Source: JBHELT01 sp046262935
GTDB lineage: Bacteria > Actinomycetota > CADDZG01 > JAHWKV01
Length of the DNA: 11,620 nt
Direction of reading: 5' to 3'
Assembly: GCA_046262935.1 (NCBI GenBank)
Contig: JBHELT010000063.1
Location: 1-11,620, forward strand
The notes below the pieces were generated by a model. That model was not told where the DNA came from. It did not search any database and saw only the letters and a program-made list of their open reading frames with translations. A program made the translations under genes and the position numbers. This document shows, in pieces, positions 4,884 through 11,620 of this stretch. The first letter of the stretch is position 1; every line of letters begins with the position of its first letter.

Positions 4884-5799
4884 AAAGACGAGCCGAGGCC
4901 GCGCGGTATTGCTTGCCGGCGTGATACGAAGAACGGACCAGTGGGCCCGACTCGACCCAGGCGAATCCAAGCTCTTCTCCTGCGGTCTTGTAGTCGGCGA
5001 ACTCTTCGGGTGTCACCCAACGATCGACCGCTAGGTGATGATCGAGCGAAGGGGCGAGGTATTGACCGATGGTCATGATGTCCACGCCCGCAGAACGAAG
5101 GTCGGACAAACACTCGATGACTTCGTCGTAGGTTTCGCCGAGCCCAACGATGATGTTGGACTTGGTAGGCATCTTCGGGTCGAACGTCTTGGCCATCTGT
5201 AAGACCTCTATCGAGCGGTCGTATCGGAAACCGGGCCTAACTTTGCGATGCAGCCTCTTGGTCGTCTCGAGGTTATGAGCGAACACATCGGGCTTTGCAT
5301 CGATGACTAAACGCACTGCATCGGGGTCCCCTTTCAGGTCACCCGTCAGAACTTCGACTCCGCAGCCGGGGATCCTGCCCTTGATCTCGGCGATAGTCGC
5401 TGCCCATATCTTTGCAACTTCCACAGCCGATTCATCGTCGCGTTCAACGCCAGTCACAACTGCGAACTTGAGTCCCATCTTCGAAACGGCTTCGGCAACC
5501 CTCACTGGTTCGCCGCGATCGAGGGGGCCGGGTTTGCCTGTTGCGATGTCGCAGAACCCACATCGGCGTGTGCACTTGTCGCCCAGTATCAGGAACGTCG
5601 CCTCTTTGGCCTCCCAGCATTCGTAGATATTGGGACACTTAGCTTCTTCGCAAACGGTGTGGAGTCCAAGGTCTTTCACCATGTGTTTGAGCTCGGAGTA
5701 GTTCGGCCCCGTTCTAAGGCGAGTCTTCAACCACTCGGGCCTTGGTGCGGGCGATCCCGACTTGGTCGTGATCGAAGGGCCCATGAATACCTTGCTCAT
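4870..5799 (-). CDS. lipA: Lipoyl synthase (LipA), radical SAM
   Basis: LipA inserts two sulfurs into the octanoyl chain carried on a lipoyl domain, here presumably that of the E2 encoded upstream. The 309-residue length is typical. Seen: auxiliary-cluster motif CEEAKCPNIYEC (Cys 50, 55, 61), radical-SAM motif CTRRCGFC (Cys 76, 80, 83), VGLGET (218-223) and the C-terminal RSSYHA (289-294), whose first Ser ligates the auxiliary cluster in the family. Two usually conserved places differ: the segment normally close to RDDLxDGGA reads RDDESAVEV (120-128), and the usual 'PDF' after the next strand reads TGDL (152-155). The start ATG shares ATGA with the lipB stop (4-nt overlap), so coupled translation is likely. 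A second in-frame ATG at codon 6 has AAGG 5 nt before it and cannot be excluded. Confidence 0.95.
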   Translation of the reverse strand: MSKVFMGPSITTKSGSPAPRPEWLKTRLRTGPNYSELKHMVKDLGLHTVCEEAKCPNIYECWEAKEATFLILGDKCTRRCGFCDIATGKPGPLDRGEPVRVAEAVSKMGLKFAVVTGVERDDESAVEVAKIWAATIAEIKGRIPGCGVEVLTGDLKGDPDAVRLVIDAKPDVFAHNLETTKRLHRKVRPGFRYDRSIEVLQMAKTFDPKMPTKSNIIVGLGETYDEVIECLSDLRSAGVDIMTIGQYLAPSLDHHLAVDRWVTPEEFADYKTAGEELGFAWVESGPLVRSSYHAGKQYRAASARLSKTP

Positions 5800-6530
5800 G
5801 CGCTTGCGCTCTTTCGATGCAAGGCGATTATTTCGGCCCCGGGTTCTTTGGTCTCGATGCCAAGTTCGCGTTTGGTCAAGGGCACTTGAACCCGGTGGAA
5901 CAATGTCGCCAACTCCGACGAAAGTTGTCGTTTCACTTGGTCCATACGGGCGGGCACACCAAGCGAATCGAGACTCGTTACGGATCTGCCTTCGAGCCCG
6001 CAGGGGATCATCCCTTCGAAGAATGAAAGATCGGTTGTCACGTTGATCGCTAGACCGTGCCGGCTCACGCCTTGCGAGATGTTCACCCCGATCGCAGCTA
6101 GTTTGGAATCGCCCACCCAGACGCCGGTCATCGACTCGCGCCGCGTGCTGATCAGCCCGAACGCTCTTACCGTGCGGATGATCGCTTCTTCGAGGATGCG
6201 CAGATATTTGATGGTGTCTGGCAGGTCGCGATCGGGCCGGCGAAGATCAATGATCGGATACGCAACCAGTTGTCCTGGCCCGTGATAGGTGATGCTGCCT
6301 CCGCGGTCTGATTCGTGAACCTCGATCCCTCTTGCGGCGAGTTCTTGTCTGCTTGCGATCAGATGCTGGTCGGCGAACCGCCTGCCGAGCGAATAGACAT
6401 GGGGATGTTCGAGAAGCAGGAGGACGTCACCCATCTCATCTGCGACGCGTCTTGTGTGCAGCTCTTTTTGCCAGCGCAAAGCGGTGACGTATGGCACAAC
6501 TCCCGCATCTACGACCGATAAGGTTTTCAT
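5796..6530 (-). CDS. lipB: Lipoyl(octanoyl) transferase (LipB)
   Basis: LipB moves octanoate from acyl-carrier protein to the lysine of lipoyl domains, the step before LipA. All family landmarks are present in 244 residues: HPHVYSLGR (42-50), RGGSITYHGPGQ (76-87), the active-site lysine in SKLAAIGV (K143), RHGLAINV (157-164) and the nucleophile Cys in IPCGL (C177). The start ATG follows the E2 stop TGA with no base between, and no separate Shine-Dalgarno is evident, so ribosomes finishing E2 probably re-initiate here. The stop overlaps the lipA start. The E2-lipB-lipA order resembles the mycobacterial dlaT/lipB/lipA neighbourhood. Confidence 0.96.
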   Translation of the reverse strand: MKTLSVVDAGVVPYVTALRWQKELHTRRVADEMGDVLLLLEHPHVYSLGRRFADQHLIASRQELAARGIEVHESDRGGSITYHGPGQLVAYPIIDLRRPDRDLPDTIKYLRILEEAIIRTVRAFGLISTRRESMTGVWVGDSKLAAIGVNISQGVSRHGLAINVTTDLSFFEGMIPCGLEGRSVTSLDSLGVPARMDQVKRQLSSELATLFHRVQVPLTKRELGIETKEPGAEIIALHRKSASA

Positions 6531-8054
6531 TCAGCCGTTTGGCAGATAGCTGACCAGATCGCCAGAGAAGTCACCGTCTTCCAGCGTCTGCTTGAGGCTG
6601 GCGAGGAACTGGGCTGCTTCCGCACCGTCGATGACCCGATGGTCCCAGCTGAGTGACAGAAAGACCATCTGCCTGATCGCGATCGAGTCGTCGCCGTTCT
6701 CATCGGTTACTACGACCGGTCGCTTTACAACCGCGTCGAACGCCAAGATCGCGGCCTGACCACGATTGATGATGGGCACCGAAAGGATCGATCCGAACGG
6801 CCCCGGGTTGGTGATCGTGAAAGTCCCGCCCTGCACATCGTCGGGCATGAGCTTCTTCGTCCGCGCTCGCTGGGCGAGATCGCGGACCCCGCGCGCTAGG
6901 CCAACGAGGTTCATGCCATCGGCCCCCTTGAGCACCGGCACGATCAGTCCGTTCTCAAGGGCAACCGCCACCCCAAGGTTCACGTAGTGCTTGCGCGTTA
7001 TGGTTCCATCGCCGTTCCAAGTTGCATTGACCTGCGGATATTTCTGAAGGACCTGGGTCACTGCTTTCGAAACGAACGGCATCCAAGTCAATGAATAACC
7101 TTCGCTCTGCTTGAATGCGGCGCCGGCCTTCTGTCTTAGGTGCGAGATGCGCGTCATGTCTACTTCGATGGTGTTCCACGCACGCGCAGTTTCGTGCAGC
7201 GATGTGACCATGTGTTCGGCGATCGACTTGCGCATGTTGGAGACCGCTATCACTTCATCGCCGCCTGCGGTTGGTGGCCTTTGAGCTACGGCCGGACGCG
7301 GTGCGGCCTCAGCTTGCGCAGGCGAGGTAGCGGGGGCCGTCGCGGGAACGGGGCTGGAAGTCGCGGGAACCTCGCCCGAAGTTGAGGCAGCGGCCGCTGG
7401 GCCAGTCGCGGCAGCGGTTGCGGTGCCAGCCGCAGCCGACGGGAACGCCGCTTGCGCGGAGGCGGAGCCGATCGCGGCCATGATGTCTTGCTTGGTTATC
7501 CTTCCGCCGGTCCCCGTGCCGCGGACCGCATCGAGGTCTACTTCGTGTTCGGCGGCGAGTTTGCGAACTAATGGCGAAAGGATCCCGCGCCTTGGCTCAC
7601 CCACGCCATCCGACGCGCCAGCGGCCGGGGCGCGCTCCTCGGACTCGGCGCCTCGGTCGGGAGTCGTCACGGTTTCTCGAACTTCTGAAGGGGCTTCTGG
7701 TTCCGGTGCCGGCGCGGATGCCGAAGTCGCTGGCGATTCCTGACTCACCGGCGGTTCCTGACTCGGCGCGGCATCAACGTCACCCGTTTGGGATGTTGAC
7801 GGCGCCGCACTTGCACCCGCCTCGCCAATCTCTGCGATCGTCTCGCCAACCGCTACTGTGTCACCTTCTTGAGCCAGGATCTTCAAAACCACACCCGCCG
7901 ATGGGGCAGGTATCTCGCTATCGACTTTATCGGTTGAGACCTCGACCAAAGGTTCATCGGCTTGAACCGATTCGCCCTCCTTCTTCAGCCACCGCGTGAT
8001 GGTTCCCTCTGCGACTGTTTCGCCGAGTTGGGGCATCTTGAAGGGAGTTGCCAT
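6531..8054 (-). CDS. sucB: 2-oxoacid dehydrogenase complex E2 (dihydrolipoamide acyltransferase)
   Basis: E2 is the core of the lipoate-dependent dehydrogenase complex; it carries the acyl group from E1 to CoA. The 507 residues divide into one lipoyl domain (about 1-78; lipoyl lysine K43 in STDKVDSE), a Pro/Ala/Ser/Glu-rich linker (about 79-155), a peripheral-subunit-binding domain (about 157-193, ILSPLVRKLAAEHEVDLDAV), a second Ala/Pro linker (about 197-262), and a catalytic domain (264-507) ending in the active-site motif DHRVIDG (471-477; H472, D476). AAGGAG stands 8 nt before the ATG. Actinobacterial E2s of this type are often named SucB, although in mycobacteria the homologue DlaT serves pyruvate dehydrogenase. 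With aceE in the same gene string, acetyl transfer is the more likely role here, so the symbol is only a family label. Confidence 0.93.
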   Translation of the reverse strand: MATPFKMPQLGETVAEGTITRWLKKEGESVQADEPLVEVSTDKVDSEIPAPSAGVVLKILAQEGDTVAVGETIAEIGEAGASAAPSTSQTGDVDAAPSQEPPVSQESPATSASAPAPEPEAPSEVRETVTTPDRGAESEERAPAAGASDGVGEPRRGILSPLVRKLAAEHEVDLDAVRGTGTGGRITKQDIMAAIGSASAQAAFPSAAAGTATAAATGPAAAASTSGEVPATSSPVPATAPATSPAQAEAAPRPAVAQRPPTAGGDEVIAVSNMRKSIAEHMVTSLHETARAWNTIEVDMTRISHLRQKAGAAFKQSEGYSLTWMPFVSKAVTQVLQKYPQVNATWNGDGTITRKHYVNLGVAVALENGLIVPVLKGADGMNLVGLARGVRDLAQRARTKKLMPDDVQGGTFTITNPGPFGSILSVPIINRGQAAILAFDAVVKRPVVVTDENGDDSIAIRQMVFLSLSWDHRVIDGAEAAQFLASLKQTLEDGDFSGDLVSYLPNG

Positions 8055-8087
8055 TTACCGCGCTCCTTTTTCTTATCGTTTCGTTCC

Positions 8088-8116
8088 AGTCGATCCTACG
8101 GCAGATGTGAGGTCAA
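8088..8116 (-). promoter_or_regulatory. Possible promoter in the gap before the E2 gene
   Basis: The 58-nt gap between the 6-phosphogluconate dehydrogenase stop and E2 contains TTGACC (8116-8111), five of six to a -35 consensus, with TCGACT (8093-8088) 17 nt on. TAGGAT (8098-8093) is a better -10 box but is spaced only 12 nt from the -35. The evidence is weak; it would let E2-lipB-lipA be transcribed apart from aceE. Confidence 0.25.
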
Positions 8117-8985
8117 CTCTTAACAGCGTGTCCCCCGAACTGTTGACGCAGTGCGGCGACCACCTTCATCGAAAGTGAATCGTCTTGACGTGAAGCGAAC
8201 CGGGCAAAGAGGGCCGCGGATATGACCGGCATAGGGACCGCTAGCCGGATCGCCTCTTCGACCGTCCACCGGCCCTCGCCCGAATCTTCGGCCCAGCCCT
8301 TGATCTGTTCCAGGCCAGGGTCTTGTTCGAGCGCTAGCACCAGAAGGTCCAACAACCATGACCTTATAACGCTGCCTTTCTGCCAAACTTTGAAGGCACC
8401 GTCAACATCGATGGAAAGCTCGGGGGCCGCCGCCGAGAGCAACTCGAAGCCCTCCGCGTATGCCTGCATCAACCCGTATTCGATGCCGTTGTGAACCATC
8501 TTTGTGAAATGACCAGCACCGGCGATCCCAACGTGTGCGAAACCACCGGGGGGCGCGAGCGTTTCGAAGATCGGCCTCAGACGCTCGACGTGCTCGGCGT
8601 CGCCTCCGACCATAAGGCTGTAGCCCTCTTGCAATCCCCAGACACCGCCGCTCACCCCGGCATCGATGAACCCGATGCCATGCTCAGAAAGCGACGTGGA
8701 ACGCCGCATCGAATCGCGGTAGTTGGAATTGCCGCCATCGACCACGACATCACCAGGGGCGAGCAATGTTGACAGGGTATCGATCGAGCTCTGCGTGATC
8801 TTGCCAGCGGGAACCATGAGCCAAACAGTCCGCGGCTGGTCGAGCGCCGATATCAGCTCTTCGAGCGAAGCTACCTCTGAGACCTTGGGATCGGCATCGA
8901 AACCGACAGCTTCATGGCCCCCTCGACGCAGACGTTCGACCATGTTGCCGCCCATCCGCCCAAGCCCGACCATCCCTATCTTCAT
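8113..8985 (-). CDS. gnd: 6-phosphogluconate dehydrogenase (decarboxylating), short form, probably NAD+-preferring
   Basis: The enzyme oxidises and decarboxylates 6-phosphogluconate to ribulose 5-phosphate, making NAD(P)H. At 290 residues it belongs to the short Gnd-related group rather than the classic form of about 470 residues. Seen: Rossmann motif GLGRMGGNM (7-15), GGNSNY (84-89), substrate motif GVSGG (110-114), and KMVHNGIEYGLMQ with the family catalytic Lys (K162) and Asn (N166). DSGEGRWTVEEAI (234-246) follows in the C-terminal helical domain. An Asp at the end of the second strand (D30 in GFDAD), where NADP+ enzymes usually carry Asn-Arg-Ser/Thr, suggests NAD+ use (inference). GGAG lies 5 nt before the ATG. 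The gene sits between aceE (95 nt upstream) and E2 (58 nt downstream), an unexpected place for a pentose-phosphate gene. Confidence 0.9.
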   Translation of the reverse strand: MKIGMVGLGRMGGNMVERLRRGGHEAVGFDADPKVSEVASLEELISALDQPRTVWLMVPAGKITQSSIDTLSTLLAPGDVVVDGGNSNYRDSMRRSTSLSEHGIGFIDAGVSGGVWGLQEGYSLMVGGDAEHVERLRPIFETLAPPGGFAHVGIAGAGHFTKMVHNGIEYGLMQAYAEGFELLSAAAPELSIDVDGAFKVWQKGSVIRSWLLDLLVLALEQDPGLEQIKGWAEDSGEGRWTVEEAIRLAVPMPVISAALFARFASRQDDSLSMKVVAALRQQFGGHAVKS

Positions 8986-9080
8986 CGAATCTCCAATCCT
9001 GCACCGACCTCGATGATACGCGAATCGGCCTCGACATCTTCCCAGGGCTCGGGATGACGGGAACGCTCACCATCGTTTAG
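8986..9080 (-). promoter_or_regulatory. Gap between aceE and the 6-phosphogluconate dehydrogenase gene; possible internal promoter
   Basis: In the 95-nt gap, TATCAT (9018-9013, minus strand) resembles a -10 box and would give a transcript with a leader of about 20 nt carrying the GGAG of the next gene. No -35 of quality is seen 16-18 nt upstream. No hairpin with a T-run follows the aceE stop, so read-through from aceE is equally possible. Confidence 0.25.
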
Positions 9081-11620
9081 TCATACGCTCCTTGGGTCGG
9101 GCGCTTCGGCCTGAAGGCCGTAGCGTTCGATCGCGTTCGAAACAGCTTCGCGCTTCAACTCATCTGAGTCTGCCAGTGCACCGAGAGCGGCAACTACGAT
9201 GTGCGCTGCATCGATCTCGAAGTGTCGCCTCAGGTTCTCGCGGGTATCGCTCCGCCCGAACCCATCGGTTCCAAGTGACGTGAACGGCCGATCCATCCAT
9301 CGGGAGACTTGATCGGGAACGGCTTTGATCCAATCAGACACGGCGATAACCGGTCCGGTTGAACCGTCAAGCACCTTTTTGAGGTATGGCACCTTTGGTT
9401 CGGCCTCCGGATGCAGACGGTTCCACCGCTCTGCCTCGAGCGCATCTTCTCTCAGCAGTTTGTAACTGGTTGCGCTGTAAACATCGGCGGAAACATCGTG
9501 TTCCTCGGCGAGCATGCGCTGGGCTTCGAGCACTTGCGTCGCTAGTATCGGACCGCTTCCGACCAGGTCTACGTGCAGCTTGCGTTCCATGTCTGCCTGT
9601 TTGAATAGATATAGACCCTTCAAGATCCCGTCATCGACGCCTTTTGGTTTGGCCGGCATCACGTAGTTCTCGTTGTACAAGGTGAGGTAGTAGAAGATGT
9701 CTTCGCCCTCGTCGATCATCCGGCGAAGGCCCTCCTTCACGATCACGGCGGTTTCGTATGCGAACGCTGGATCGTAGGTCTTGCAGTTCGGGACCACCGA
9801 AGCAAGGAGCATCGAATGGCCGTCGGCATGCTGAAGACCTTCTCCGTTCAATGTCGTTCTCCCAGCGGTGCAACCCAGCAGGAAGCCCTTACCACGGGCA
9901 TCCGCGAACGCCCATATGAGGTCGCCAACCCTTTGGAAACCGAACATCGAATAGAAAAGGAAGAACGGGATCATGTACTCGCCGTGGGTCGCGTATGAAG
10001 TACCGGCCGCAGTGAATGAAGCCATACTCCCCGCTTCTGTGATGCCCTCTTCGAGAACTTGCCCATCGCGCGCCTCGCGATACGAAAGCAACATGTTGTA
10101 ATCGACGGGTTCGTACAACTGACCCATCGACGCGTAGATCTTGAAGTCTTTGAATAACGATTCGATGCCAAAGGTGCGGCCCTCATCGGGGACGATGGGC
10201 ACGACGCGACGGCCGAGATCTTTGTCTTTCATGAGATCTCGCAACAAACCGACGAAAGCCATGGTTGTCGAGACTTCACGCTTTTTGTCTTCGGTCCCCG
10301 CATCGAAGGTCTCGTAGATCTTGTCGCCGGGAAGTACAACCGGCTTGGGTGTCACCCGCCTTTCGGGCACATACCCGCCCAATCGCCTCCGACAGTCCTT
10401 CATGTATTGGACCTCATCTGAATCTTCACCCGGATGGAAGAAGGGAAGTTCTTCGCCCGCGAGCTTCTTCGAAGAGATCTGGATATTCAGCCTTTCAGCG
10501 AATCGCTTGAATTCTTCTTCATTCATCTTCTTGATCTGATGCGTCGAGTTTCTCGCTTCGAACTCCGGCCCGAGGGCCCATCCTTTTACGGTTTTAGCAA
10601 GGATCACGGTTGGACGATCCTTCAGTTCGGTCGCGACCTGATAAGCCGCGTAGACCTTTCGATAATCGTGACCACCACGCTTCAATCGCCACAGGTCATC
10701 GTCGGATAGATGCTGGACCATCTTCTTAAGACGCGGGTCTGGCCCGAAGAAGTGCTCGCGTATATAGGCGCCGCCCGATTCAACGGAATAACGTTGGAAT
10801 TCACCGTCGAGCGTTGAGTTCATCTTGTTGACCAGCACGCCTTCTGAGTCGCGCGCAAGAAGGTCGTCCCATTGTCTTCCCCAAACAACCTTGATGACAT
10901 GCCAACCGGCCCCGCGGAACAAAGCTTCGAGGTTCTGAATGATCTTCCCGTTGCCCCGCACGGGTCCGTCGAGGCGTTGAAGGTTGCAGTTGACGACGAA
11001 GATCAGGTTGTCCAGCTGCTCCTGACTGGCGAGGTGCAGTGCGCCGACACTCTCGGGTTCGTCCATCTCGCCGTCACCCAGGAACGCCCAGACCCTCTGT
11101 TCGGCGGTGTCTTTGATACCGCGGTGATCGAGGTACTTGTTGAACCGTGCCTGATAGATGGCGCTGATGCCAGCCAGGCCCATCGACACCGTAGGGAACT
11201 CCCAGAAGCTGGGCATCAGACGCGGGTGAGGATAAGAAGAAAGACCTCCCTGCCAGGCCGCCTCGCGGCGAAAGTGATCGAGCTGATGCTCGTTGAGTCT
11301 TCCTTCGAGGTACGCGCGCGCATAGATGCCTGGCGCACCATGCCCTTGGAAATAAACCTGGTCCCCGCCGCCCATATGATCTTTGCCGCGGAAGAAGTGG
11401 TTGAAGCCCACTTCGTACAGCCCGGCCGCCGATGCGTAAGTTGCAAGGTGGCCCCCGATGCCAGCGAACAATTTGTTGGCGCGAAGCACCATAACCGCCG
11501 CATTCCAGCGGATGAGTTGGCGTATACGAAACTCGATCTGTTCGTTACCGGGGAAATAGGGCTCTTGCTCGGGCGGGATGGTATTGACGTAGTCGGTTGA
11601 AACCATGGAAGGCAGACCGA
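9081..11620 (-). CDS. aceE: Pyruvate dehydrogenase E1, homodimeric type (AceE), N-terminus beyond window edge
   Basis: AceE decarboxylates pyruvate with thiamine diphosphate and acetylates the lipoyl group of E2. 846 full codons including the stop are visible. The frame is open at the right edge: codons GLPS precede the ATG at 11606, matching the conserved GLPS-x-VST-x-YVNTI segment of actinobacterial AceE, so that ATG is internal and about 70-80 residues are missing. Counting from that Met: GGHLATYAS (51-59), the TPP motif GDGEMDEPES (177-186) through VVNCNLQRLDGPV (204-216), GQLYEPVD (near 500), YSMFGFQRVGDL and GRTTLNGEGLQHADGHS. The protein ends in a normal C-terminal domain at TGA 9083-9081. 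The 6-phosphogluconate dehydrogenase, E2, lipB and lipA genes lie downstream on the same strand. No E3 is nearby. Confidence 0.97.
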   Translation of the reverse strand, partial: GLPSMVSTDYVNTIPPEQEPYFPGNEQIEFRIRQLIRWNAAVMVLRANKLFAGIGGHLATYASAAGLYEVGFNHFFRGKDHMGGGDQVYFQGHGAPGIYARAYLEGRLNEHQLDHFRREAAWQGGLSSYPHPRLMPSFWEFPTVSMGLAGISAIYQARFNKYLDHRGIKDTAEQRVWAFLGDGEMDEPESVGALHLASQEQLDNLIFVVNCNLQRLDGPVRGNGKIIQNLEALFRGAGWHVIKVVWGRQWDDLLARDSEGVLVNKMNSTLDGEFQRYSVESGGAYIREHFFGPDPRLKKMVQHLSDDDLWRLKRGGHDYRKVYAAYQVATELKDRPTVILAKTVKGWALGPEFEARNSTHQIKKMNEEEFKRFAERLNIQISSKKLAGEELPFFHPGEDSDEVQYMKDCRRRLGGYVPERRVTPKPVVLPGDKIYETFDAGTEDKKREVSTTMAFVGLLRDLMKDKDLGRRVVPIVPDEGRTFGIESLFKDFKIYASMGQLYEPVDYNMLLSYREARDGQVLEEGITEAGSMASFTAAGTSYATHGEYMIPFFLFYSMFGFQRVGDLIWAFADARGKGFLLGCTAGRTTLNGEGLQHADGHSMLLASVVPNCKTYDPAFAYETAVIVKEGLRRMIDEGEDIFYYLTLYNENYVMPAKPKGVDDGILKGLYLFKQADMERKLHVDLVGSGPILATQVLEAQRMLAEEHDVSADVYSATSYKLLREDALEAERWNRLHPEAEPKVPYLKKVLDGSTGPVIAVSDWIKAVPDQVSRWMDRPFTSLGTDGFGRSDTRENLRRHFEIDAAHIVVAALGALADSDELKREAVSNAIERYGLQAEAPDPRSV

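Noticed and set aside
10872..11600. Plus-strand open frame of 242 codons opposite aceE
   Set aside because: It is antisense to strongly conserved AceE sequence and the translation has no recognisable motif.
11604..11606. ATG at 11606-11604 as the true AceE start
   Set aside because: The frame continues upstream with GLPS, which belongs to the conserved family segment, and about 70-80 N-terminal residues would be missing. The gene is cut by the window edge.
1..11620. A new defence, mobile, toxin-antitoxin, CRISPR or RNA-based system
   Set aside because: No arrays, terminal repeats, transposase or integrase, tRNA-like folds or unusual gene clusters were seen. The gaps are all short and nearly every base is in housekeeping genes.

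Overview
The window is a stretch of core carbon-metabolism and cofactor genes from a bacterium, most likely an actinomycete in the broad sense (Actinomycetota), possibly a deep branch such as Acidimicrobiia. The order-level guess is weak. The evidence is a homodimeric AceE-type pyruvate dehydrogenase E1, an actinobacterial-style E2 followed directly by lipB and lipA, a mycobacterial FdxC-type 7Fe ferredoxin, a KorAB 2-oxoacid:ferredoxin oxidoreductase, and a small SH3-like domain otherwise known at the N-terminus of Rv0428c-type acetyltransferases. G+C is moderate, by eye in the mid-50s percent. Coding is dense, and the largest non-coding gap is about 134 bp.

Layout from the left: four minus-strand genes read leftwards from about 2982 in the order ferredoxin, SH3-like small protein, korA, korB (korB runs off the left edge). 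A short divergent intergenic region (2983-3116) separates them from a plus-strand pair: a membrane-anchored protein of unknown function, then lgt (prolipoprotein diacylglyceryl transferase). lgt meets lipA tail to tail with a 12-bp gap and a possible shared hairpin. From there to the right edge everything is on the minus strand. In order of transcription the genes are aceE (N-terminus beyond the right edge), a short 6-phosphogluconate dehydrogenase, the E2 acyltransferase, lipB and lipA.

How the genes fit together: AceE and E2 are two of the three parts of a lipoate-dependent 2-oxoacid dehydrogenase complex. E3, lipoamide dehydrogenase, is not in the window. LipB and LipA build the lipoyl group that E2 carries, and their start and stop codons are fused or adjacent (E2/lipB 0 nt apart, lipB/lipA sharing ATGA). 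On the left, KorAB is a lipoate-independent enzyme that oxidises a 2-oxoacid, probably 2-oxoglutarate, and passes electrons to ferredoxin. The ferredoxin encoded in the same gene string is the obvious candidate partner. The two halves therefore hold two chemically different solutions to oxidative decarboxylation of 2-oxoacids.

I did not find a defence system, mobile element, CRISPR array, RNA gene or an evidently new multi-gene system. The points most worth checking are the stand-alone SH3-like protein with no ordinary start codon, the substitutions at conserved positions in Lgt and LipA, the 6-phosphogluconate dehydrogenase inserted in the dehydrogenase cluster, and the unassigned membrane protein ahead of lgt.
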